Of a stretch of 29,281 bases of DNA, positions 24,107 to 29,281 are shown one piece after another. Each line of letters opens with the position of its first letter. Positions within the stretch are counted from its first letter, which is position 1. Source of the DNA: a virus; IMG/VR virus record IMGVR_UViG_3300021197_001062, positions 1 to 29,281 of that record. One strand, 5' to 3'. The notes beneath the pieces were generated by a model. That model ran no database searches and was not told where the DNA came from. It was given only the letters and a program-made list of their open reading frames with translations. The translations under genes were made by a program, and so were the position numbers.

Positions 24107-24231
24107 AAGTGAACCCCCTTCATTCTATTAGGCAGCACTTTAGTCCAATTACAAGTATCGCAACAATGGCCGCCTTTACTTAGATAATGACCGTAGCCTT
24201 CTATTTCTTCTTTACATAATTTACATTTCAT
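24103..24231 (-). CDS. Short zinc ribbon protein
   Basis: A 42-residue protein starting MKCKLCKEEIEG and ending RMKGVHL. CKLC and CCDTC give a four- to five-Cys knuckle pair about 20 residues apart, with His and Trp between and after. GAGG lies upstream, its ATG overlaps the preceding stop, and its TGA overlaps the next ATG, so it is embedded in a coupled gene chain. It probably binds one zinc ion. Target unknown. Confidence 0.7.
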   Translation of the reverse strand: MKCKLCKEEIEGYGHYLSKGGHCCDTCNWTKVLPNRMKGVHL

Positions 24232-24320
24232 TCCTCTTCACCTTTCTCTAACCATTCACTTTCGGGCATTCTTAACAATAATCCTATCTTTCTTAGAAGT
24301 CTTTTAATTAAAAAAAACAT
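24228..24320 (-). CDS. 30-residue amphipathic peptide (low-confidence gene)
   Basis: Reading from the ATG at 24320 gives a 30-residue peptide: a hydrophobic and basic first half (MFFLIKRLLRKIGLLL) and an acidic end (SEWLEKGEEE). A longer frame opens upstream at 24425 but overlaps the Cas4-like gene by about 100 bases and lacks a good site. The stop overlaps the zinc-ribbon start (ATGA). Upstream is GTTTGAT, a weak match to the usual site. It may be a membrane-active peptide or a leader that couples translation. Confidence 0.45.
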   Translation of the reverse strand: MFFLIKRLLRKIGLLLRMPESEWLEKGEEE

Positions 24321-24324
24321 AATA

Positions 24325-25230
24325 TCAAACCCAAGTATCTTCTTGTGCCGCATCGCATATTCCAAAGAATGAACAGAATGAGCAAGTCTTGTAAAAGAAT
24401 TTAGCAGGGAATTGACTATTCTCATAAGACCAAATTAAATGGGCTATATGATTCATTACAGAAGTCATTGTTCTTTTTGCTACCTTTTGTGAAAACACAT
24501 AATTAGAAACAGGATAGTACCAACCCCAATGAGTTACCTTCTTTTCGGGGTCTAATCCATTTTGAATAAGCACTTCATCGGGAGAGTTTTCAATCAACAG
24601 TTGATAAAATGCCATTTCTTTACGCATCATAGTTTTCTTGTAGTCTTTCCACGGCCCCGTTTTATATTCAAAAGGAAGATAGCCGCCATCCACTTCAAAG
24701 ATACGGTCAATAATTCCTTGTATGTGTATTACATAATCTCTTCTTAGAGGATATTTAGGGTTAGTATCTTTGTCAATAGTTATATTAGCATCGAATTTAC
24801 CTTCATTACAAACAGGTAAGTATTCATCTAACTTATCTTCTGCCCTTGCTTCAATAAAACGCTCGGCTTCAAATGCGGATTGCGTCATGGATATATCCAA
24901 GTAATCATCAATAGGATGAAGACTTTGACAATACTCAAACACTTCATCAGCACTCATAGATTCTGCTTTTTTAATATCAAAATCATTGAAAAAGTTTTCT
25001 CTTGTAGTGTGACAAATAGTTCCCTTCAACATAGCGTCTGTTTGGTCTTGAGGCAAACGCTGAATATAAGAAAAATCGTACTTTTTCTGACACCATTGAA
25101 ATGTTCCAAGAGAAGATTTCGTTATTTTCAATATAGGCATACTTGGGTCTTCATAATTTTCAGGCTTCCAATCGTAAGTAAAATCTTGCATAGAAGAAAT
25201 TACTGCATTATACTTTTCATCATTATTCAT
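24325..25230 (-). CDS. Cas4/RecB-like PD-(D/E)XK nuclease with Fe-S cluster
   Basis: A 301-residue protein starting at the ATG at 25230 behind GGTGG. Core nuclease residues: H74 (GTICHTTRE), D175 in QGIIDRIFEV, E188 and K190 in FEYKTG, and a following MAFYQLL helix (motif QxxxY-like). Cys47 and the C-terminal C283, C286 and C292 (TCSFCSFFGIC) match the four Cys that hold a 4Fe-4S cluster in Cas4 and AddB-type enzymes. These are 5' to 3' exonucleases that prepare DNA ends. No Cas1, Cas2 or CRISPR array is near, so this is a viral recombination or replication nuclease, not an adaptation module. Confidence 0.85.
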   Translation of the reverse strand: MNNDEKYNAVISSMQDFTYDWKPENYEDPSMPILKITKSSLGTFQWCQKKYDFSYIQRLPQDQTDAMLKGTICHTTRENFFNDFDIKKAESMSADEVFEYCQSLHPIDDYLDISMTQSAFEAERFIEARAEDKLDEYLPVCNEGKFDANITIDKDTNPKYPLRRDYVIHIQGIIDRIFEVDGGYLPFEYKTGPWKDYKKTMMRKEMAFYQLLIENSPDEVLIQNGLDPEKKVTHWGWYYPVSNYVFSQKVAKRTMTSVMNHIAHLIWSYENSQFPAKFFYKTCSFCSFFGICDAAQEDTWV

Positions 25231-25231
25231 A

Positions 25232-26119
25232 TTACCACCAATCATCTAATTTTCTTTGTATTTTACCAGTTCTTATACTAGATAAGTCCCATTTCATAGC
25301 CTTGTAAATAGGCTCGGCCTTTTTTAAGACCTGTTCTGCGTAGTGTGACCAATCAACCGTATAACTTTCAAAGTCTGCATAGGTTGTGCCGGAAACATAT
25401 TCCACGCTTCTTATTTCCTTAGTCAAAGGATTTGTATAACTATCGTTAACACTCTTTACTTTAAGATAAAGATAAGAGTCGTCAAAGGTCATATCCTTCT
25501 TTTCCCAACCATATAATACACCGGCAATACCGGAACCAAATGTGGGTTTTTTCCCTTCTAAAGTAGTGAAGTTTTTAGTATCGTTACTGCACTTTTTACA
25601 CCATCCCATTTTCAAACAATCGGTGATGTGATATTTAGTATTACATTTACCGCACTTAACCATAAAGCGATTAGATTTTAACCTACTTCTTTTGATGAAG
25701 TTTTTAATCTCTATCTCACCATTAAGAGTAGCAGTATATTTATCATGCAAGTATGCTAAGATTTCAGTTTCCGTTTTAGAGTTAACCCACATCTTTAGTA
25801 CATCAGTCTGAATAGTTTTTGAGAAGGGAGTTTCACTAACTCTCTTCGCAGTAAAACCCGTCATGGTAAACTTAGGTTTATCTAAATAATTACCATCCTC
25901 CCATACAATCATACCGGCATTTCTATTCTTAGTTACTCCTACTCCTAAAGCAGAATAGTATTTCTCAAACTCTAATACTACGGGGTGTTCATCTAATCCC
26001 ATAACATTAGGAAAGGATTCTCTAACGCTAGTTTCAATTTCTTTGATACATTCTTCTGCTCTTTCGATAGAGTCAATCTGAACATAAATAGAATCAGTAT
26101 GTCCGTAAACTACTTTCAT
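25232..26119 (-). CDS. polB: DNA polymerase B, C-terminal part (motif C, thumb)
   Basis: A 295-residue protein. The ATG at 26119 is preferred to GTG at 26128; GGAGTGAT precedes it. It opens directly with motif C, MKVVYGHTDSIYVQID, where family B polymerases have YGDTDS; the first Asp is His and the second (D9) is kept. Next come the KNRNAGM segment (KKRY-like) and GFTAKRVSETP, both typical of the palm-thumb region. Residues 156-177 hold CGKC, Cys168 and CKKC-like Cys pairs, a zinc-ribbon insert in the thumb. The end (VDWSHYAEQVLKKAEPIY) matches PolB C-termini. With the part at 27522-29189 it makes up about 850 residues, the usual length. Confidence 0.9.
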   Translation of the reverse strand: MKVVYGHTDSIYVQIDSIERAEECIKEIETSVRESFPNVMGLDEHPVVLEFEKYYSALGVGVTKNRNAGMIVWEDGNYLDKPKFTMTGFTAKRVSETPFSKTIQTDVLKMWVNSKTETEILAYLHDKYTATLNGEIEIKNFIKRSRLKSNRFMVKCGKCNTKYHITDCLKMGWCKKCSNDTKNFTTLEGKKPTFGSGIAGVLYGWEKKDMTFDDSYLYLKVKSVNDSYTNPLTKEIRSVEYVSGTTYADFESYTVDWSHYAEQVLKKAEPIYKAMKWDLSSIRTGKIQRKLDDWW

Positions 26120-26124
26120 AAATA

Positions 26125-26334
26125 TCACTCCAATGGATGTTCTATATCTTTATCTCCAAGAGTCCACTTTAGGGCTTTGATTACTCCTTCCAATGCCTTG
26201 TAGTTTCTCATGTGATATATGCGGTCTTTCTTATTTGGACTCTGCATTTTAGTATAGTGCATGTTTTGTTTTCTTTCTGCTTTTTCAAGCATAGTGTGTA
26301 TTTCAGTCCAAGTCCTATCATAAGTAAAGGGCAT
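26125..26334 (-). CDS. Small basic protein between the polymerase parts
   Basis: A 69-residue protein beginning MPFTYDRTWTEIHTMLEKAE. The ATG at 26334 has GGTGGGG upstream and overlaps the previous stop (TGATG); an in-frame TTG directly before is unlikely. It is helical, basic in the middle (QSPNKKDRIYHMRNYK) and ends in an acidic tail. It ends just before the C-terminal polymerase part. No family recognised. Confidence 0.65.
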   Translation of the reverse strand: MPFTYDRTWTEIHTMLEKAERKQNMHYTKMQSPNKKDRIYHMRNYKALEGVIKALKWTLGDKDIEHPLE

Positions 26335-26558
26335 CAATTCCCCACCTTATCGGGCGCATACACTGAATTATTAAAATGTAATTCGGGGTGAAGGCTTTTA
26401 AGGTCATTTTGTATTTCGTGAACTGCCTTTGCTACATGATATACAGAAGCCCTTCCTTCTTCGTCTAATTCTAATAATCGAATCCTTTCTTCAAGTCTCT
26501 TTATTCTATCCACTAATGCTTCGTTTTCCATTGTTAATCTTTTTATTTCTTCATTCAT
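26334..26558 (-). CDS. Coiled-coil protein between the polymerase parts
   Basis: A 74-residue protein. Residues 1-35 (IKRLTMENEALVDRIKRLEE and on) form a clear heptad coiled coil; the rest has a helix (VAKAVHEIQNDLKSLH) and a short tail. GGTGAT lies before its ATG, which overlaps the stop of the preceding small gene. It would form dimers. It could bridge other proteins of the cluster, but this is speculation. No family recognised. Confidence 0.7.
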   Translation of the reverse strand: MNEEIKRLTMENEALVDRIKRLEERIRLLELDEEGRASVYHVAKAVHEIQNDLKSLHPELHFNNSVYAPDKVGN

Positions 26559-26686
26559 ATTATCACCGTTACTATTGTTAAAATGGTTGCTATGTTTACG
26601 ACATTTACCATCATTAATATCTTGTTACTTTTTGCTATCATAGCCAGCAATTCTTCTAATAACTCATTAGTCTTATCCATCATCAT
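26555..26686 (-). CDS. Small protein with C-terminal membrane segment
   Basis: A 43-residue protein with three ATG codons in a row at its start (26686, 26683, 26680); GGTG lies upstream. The first 20 residues form an acidic amphipathic helix (KTNELLEELLAMIA) and the last 20 a hydrophobic segment (ILMMVNVVNIATILTIVTVI), so it looks like a tail-anchored membrane protein. Its stop overlaps the next start (ATGA). It lies in the chain between the polymerase parts. Function unknown. Confidence 0.6.
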   Translation of the reverse strand: MMMDKTNELLEELLAMIAKSNKILMMVNVVNIATILTIVTVII

Positions 26687-26695
26687 ATTAAACAC

Positions 26696-27169
26696 CTAAA
26701 GTTTAGATGTGAAGCCTCTATGTATTACTTCTTCATCTTTATTTATCCCTTCTCCAATTAAACTTTCTAGAAATGCTTTTCCATCAGGAGTAAGAACATC
26801 GCTAACATAATTAACTTTTAACTTTTTAATTTCTTCAAAAGCAAGTGTGGCGTAGCCCTTTCTTCTTTCCTCTTTCATTATCCATATATGGTCAAGAGAT
26901 TCTAATTTTTCAGGTATTAGTCTATCTACTGTTAAGAACCCAACAGTTTCACATTCTCCCTCAGTTTCTTCACCATCTTCATCTGTTTCCACATACATTT
27001 TTTTGATAAAGTAAAAATCTCCCATAGAGAAGTATTCACATATGGTATAGTTTTGTGATTCATCAAAATCTTCTTTCCAACCATCATACAATCTAAGAAA
27101 ACATGCTAAATGGTCACAATGAAATTCACATTCTACAATATATATTTCTTCTTTTACCTTATTCCTCAT
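26696..27169 (-). CDS. GNAT-like N-acetyltransferase
   Basis: A 157-residue protein starting at the ATG at 27169 (MRNKVKEEIYIVE); the in-frame GTG at 27178 overlaps the GGTGTT site. Residues about 80-115 follow the GNAT core: a strand (VGFLTVDRLI), the central strand (LDHIWIMKEERR) and the acetyl-CoA loop RKGYATLAFEEIKK, which matches R-x-x-G-x-A. A helix and final strand follow. The first half is acidic and contains several Cys and His. The substrate is unknown; GNATs in viruses may modify proteins, small molecules or antitoxins. It is an unusual gene to find between two polymerase parts. Confidence 0.6.
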   Translation of the reverse strand: MRNKVKEEIYIVECEFHCDHLACFLRLYDGWKEDFDESQNYTICEYFSMGDFYFIKKMYVETDEDGEETEGECETVGFLTVDRLIPEKLESLDHIWIMKEERRKGYATLAFEEIKKLKVNYVSDVLTPDGKAFLESLIGEGINKDEEVIHRGFTSKL

Positions 27170-27317
27170 TATTAACACCTTGTTCTATATCAGTAATGAT
27201 AGCATGACGCTTCAAGTTATTCATCATTTGAAATATCTCCTTTATTTCTTGCATGGTAATATCCCATGTTTCTTCTGTATCATACGATACTTTCACTATT
27301 ACATATTTAGTCTTCAT
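27159..27317 (-). CDS. Small unidentified protein between the polymerase parts
   Basis: A 52-residue protein from the ATG at 27317 (MKTKYVIVKVSYDTEETWDI), with GTGAT upstream, rather than the longer frame that runs into the previous gene. It has a beta strand, then a helix (TMQEIKEIFQMMNNLKRH) and ends with an acidic tail, so it may form a small alpha/beta fold. Its end overlaps the GNAT start by eleven bases. Function unknown. Confidence 0.65.
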   Translation of the reverse strand: MKTKYVIVKVSYDTEETWDITMQEIKEIFQMMNNLKRHAIITDIEQGVNNEE

Positions 27318-27318
27318 A

Positions 27319-27525
27319 TTAATCACATTTCCTATAAACATGCCTAGAATCAGATACACCTATCAATACACAATGCCTTGAAAGGTATTGGCCTATTGAT
27401 GTATTACTTTCAATATAGTTTGATTTATAGCGTTCTACTAATTTCTCTCTTATGGTAAGAGCAGTGAAAGGTTCTTTCATTTCTGCTATAATTTTGTCAG
27501 TCCATACTTGGCATCTTTTATTCAT
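27319..27525 (-). CDS. Winged-helix-like small protein
   Basis: A 68-residue protein that starts in an ATGA overlap with the N-terminal polymerase part, behind AAAGGAGATG. Its order of helix (KIIAEMKEPFTALTIREKLV), helix (NTSIGQYLSRHCV) and a short strand pair (IGVSDSRHVYRK) suggests a winged helix-turn-helix that could bind DNA. It might regulate the operon. The fold call is by pattern only. Confidence 0.55.
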   Translation of the reverse strand: MNKRCQVWTDKIIAEMKEPFTALTIREKLVERYKSNYIESNTSIGQYLSRHCVLIGVSDSRHVYRKCD

Positions 27526-29189
27526 ATTTTCATCTCCTTTGCTTTAAATGCCGCTAATCTAATTGCTTCTCTTGCACTTGCAGTTATTGAAGCGGCTAAA
27601 TCAACATCAGCCCAAGCAAAACCAGTATATCCGATTATGCCATAAAAAGATGCAGATAGGCGTTTTACCGCCATTTGGTTATTATACCACTTAATGTAGG
27701 CTTTATTATTATTCGATTCCCTAGCCTCTCGCATAAGACGCTTATATTCATTTCGCAGTTCCTTTAATTCTAGAACAGATTTAGGCAACAAACCTAACTT
27801 ATCCGTCTTGTAATAAAGCATCTCCACTTCGGTAACTTCGCTGAAATCTCTAGGCGTTAGGATATTAACTCCAAACTCCGTAGGTTCAGATGATTTAGTT
27901 TCAAAAGAAATGTTTCGTGCTATCATCATACTTGGGTACAATCCGCTATAATCAAACGCCGCCACATTAAGATGTAGTCCGTTAGTGTCTTCGCTTAACG
28001 GGTCATAAATCATGGCTCCTTTATACGATTCTTTCTCAGCCTTTTTGTTTCCTGTTGGTGCTATCCACCAAGCATTTCTCATAAAGTAAATTGAACCCAT
28101 ATGACTTGCATAAAAACAAGCATCAAAGGGTGCTTTCAATAATCTTTGCAGTGCTATAATCGCCTCACTACAATAATTAGTTTCATCTATTTCAACAATC
28201 AATTCAACATCTTTCAAAGCATATTGCAAATAAGTTTCAGTATCTTCTAACCAAGCCCTGCGGTAAAACTCGTTAGGGTCTGGGAATTTTTCACTTACTA
28301 GTTTCTTTTTACCTAATAGGATTTCTGAAACATAATCTAAACTTAAAGAAGGTAATGTTCCTCTTTGTGAATCATTCCATTGTCTTTCAAAAGCAAGGTC
28401 TAGATTGAGGGTTATGCGACCCCCTATGGGCTGTTCGATAGGTGAAAACCCCTTTTCACCCTTAATGTATTTGAAGCCACCCTTGCTCTTTTTAAGGCCA
28501 TCTATGCGGTTAATTGGAGACATTCTATTAGGGTTGATTCCTAATGCACAGCATCTTTCAAGAAGTTTAGGTATATCTGCAAAGTTACCAAACCATGCAA
28601 TTAACATATCAGGGTCTTTGTCTATCATAGTATTAATGAAGTGTTCAAGCATATGCTTTTCATCACTACAATAATTCATATTGCTTATCTCTAAAGAATT
28701 ATCGAATATATTCAATTCGTTTTCTTTAGGAAACCAAACCCATTGATGGTATTCTTTATCATAATTATCATACATTACAATAGTAGTAATCTTATCGTGG
28801 TGTTCCCCGCCTTGTTGCCATTCCATATCCCAATACCATTTACGCATTTTATACTCCGGCATTTCTGAAATAGTATCAACTGCATATCTAAAGGTATAAG
28901 GTACATCTGCTTCGTATGTTTTACTAAACATCTTTCTAGCAGAATAGATGTCAAAGGAGTTTTCCACATATACTCTCTTTAGACTTTCTTTATCTAGATT
29001 AACCCAATCACCTCTTTCGTACTCAAAGTTTCTTCTGATATACTTACTAGGTGAATAATTAGCATGTTCTTTTTCGTCTTCCTTGACATAAAAATAAGGT
29101 CTAAATGCTTCCATTAGAAACTTCTTTTCTCCATTTTCTCTCCAAGATTTAAATACATGCTTTCCATCCATACACCTACTAATTATCAT
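27522..29189 (-). CDS. polB: DNA polymerase B, N-terminal part (exonuclease, palm motifs A and B)
   Basis: A 555-residue protein starting at an ATG behind GGGGATTGA. Exonuclease motifs: WDMEW (D121, E123), GNFADIP (D205) and YALKD (Y323, D327), so proofreading looks intact. The YKGAMI segment (389-394) and motif A (DYSGLYPS, 413-420) follow. Motif B is K509-R-L-S-A-S-F-Y-G, where Asn is usual at the Ala513 position. The protein stops at KAKEMKI, right where a full-length polymerase would run on into motif C. Motif C begins the separate gene at 26119. This part alone lacks the second metal-binding site, so it must pair with the other part to polymerise. No intein residues are seen at the break. 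Confidence 0.9.
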   Translation of the reverse strand: MIISRCMDGKHVFKSWRENGEKKFLMEAFRPYFYVKEDEKEHANYSPSKYIRRNFEYERGDWVNLDKESLKRVYVENSFDIYSARKMFSKTYEADVPYTFRYAVDTISEMPEYKMRKWYWDMEWQQGGEHHDKITTIVMYDNYDKEYHQWVWFPKENELNIFDNSLEISNMNYCSDEKHMLEHFINTMIDKDPDMLIAWFGNFADIPKLLERCCALGINPNRMSPINRIDGLKKSKGGFKYIKGEKGFSPIEQPIGGRITLNLDLAFERQWNDSQRGTLPSLSLDYVSEILLGKKKLVSEKFPDPNEFYRRAWLEDTETYLQYALKDVELIVEIDETNYCSEAIIALQRLLKAPFDACFYASHMGSIYFMRNAWWIAPTGNKKAEKESYKGAMIYDPLSEDTNGLHLNVAAFDYSGLYPSMMIARNISFETKSSEPTEFGVNILTPRDFSEVTEVEMLYYKTDKLGLLPKSVLELKELRNEYKRLMREARESNNNKAYIKWYNNQMAVKRLSASFYGIIGYTGFAWADVDLAASITASAREAIRLAAFKAKEMKI

Positions 29190-29281
29190 TCAATCCCCTC
29201 TAGTAAACGGTGCTTTAACCACCATCTTATTTGGCCCTACAATCAATAACGGAAAGTCATCTCGTACATAGAAATTAAGTA
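29190..29281 (-). CDS. C-terminal end of an unidentified gene cut by the window edge
   Basis: The - strand frame is open from the window edge to the TGA at 29190-29192, giving 29 residues (from LNFYVRDDFPLLIVG to FTRGD). The stop directly abuts the polymerase ATG, and the GGGGAT of the polymerase site falls in its last codons, so the genes look coupled. Too short to assign. Confidence 0.55.
   Translation of the reverse strand, partial: LNFYVRDDFPLLIVGPNKMVVKAPFTRGD

Noticed and set aside
24321-24425. 65-residue version of the small gene ending at 24228
   Set aside because: The upstream part overlaps the Cas4-like gene and has no start site; the ATG at 24320 lies just after that gene's stop.
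24325-25230. CRISPR-Cas adaptation module based on the Cas4-like protein
   Set aside because: No Cas1, Cas2, other cas genes or repeat-spacer array; the nuclease sits in a replication operon.
24880-25281. 133-residue + strand ORF inside the Cas4-like gene
   Set aside because: Antisense shadow; composition is low-complexity Ile/Phe/His and there is no ribosome-binding site.
26120-27521. Group I intron or homing endonuclease splitting the polymerase
   Set aside because: The region is packed with coupled small genes; no LAGLIDADG, HNH or GIY-YIG motif and no intron-like structure was seen.
26119-27525. Split intein at the polymerase break
   Set aside because: The break lies several residues before the usual intein site in motif C, and neither part carries extra intein-like sequence or the terminal Cys/Ser and HN residues.
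1-29281. Avoidance of all four-base palindromes
   Set aside because: GGCC, GTAC, CTAG, CATG, TGCA, TCGA, CCGG and GCGC were all seen, so the missing GATC, AGCT and ACGT are selective.

Overview
The window looks like part of the genome of a tailed dsDNA virus (Caudoviricetes) of a mesophilic, probably marine, archaeon. A magrovirus-like virus of Marine Group II Euryarchaeota fits best, but that is inference from gene content, not a database match. The archaeal signs are GGTGA/GGTGAT ribosome-binding sites before most genes, an archaeo-eukaryotic primase (AEP) with a PriL-like Cys-rich tail, a family B DNA polymerase, an ERCC4/XPF-type nuclease with HhH motifs, and a Cas4-like Fe-S nuclease. 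The sequence is AT-rich and almost fully coding. No tRNA, rRNA, integrase, IS element or CRISPR array was seen.

The left two thirds (1-19353, + strand) are a virion module in the usual order for tailed viruses: an unidentified gene cut by the left edge, a head-tail connector, small neck proteins and a tail-terminator candidate, the major tail tube, a two-ORF tail-assembly chaperone with a candidate programmed frameshift, a tape measure, a distal-tail candidate, a LamG-like protein, a 2351-residue baseplate hub, a small fibre-associated protein, a tail fibre with VGIG repeats and an Ig-like tip protein. Most genes abut or overlap by ATGA or TGATG. The main intergenic gap (4164-4213) holds a hairpin that would cover the ribosome-binding site of the chaperone. 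The module ends at a small T-rich terminator.

The right third (19418-29281, - strand) is a replication and recombination module read towards the virion module. In transcription order it holds: the tail of an unidentified gene; the N-terminal part of a DNA polymerase B (exonuclease and motifs A and B); six small ORFs including a GNAT-like protein; the C-terminal part of the polymerase (motif C, thumb); a Cas4-like nuclease; three small ORFs; the primase; the ERCC4 nuclease; a P-loop ATPase/helicase; a DUF4177-like protein; a stand-alone DEDDy exonuclease; a small membrane protein; and a zinc ribbon. The two modules converge on back-to-back terminators at 19354-19435.

The most notable observations are: (1) the DNA polymerase is split just before catalytic motif C, with about 1.4 kb of small genes between the parts, and has YGHTDS in place of YGDTDS; (2) reading by eye I found no GATC, no AGCT and no ACGT in the 29 kb, which suggests strong selection by host restriction or a related defence; (3) a poly-A overlap in the tail chaperone fits +1 or -2 but not -1 frameshifting; (4) a ribosome-binding-site-masking hairpin lies upstream of that chaperone.
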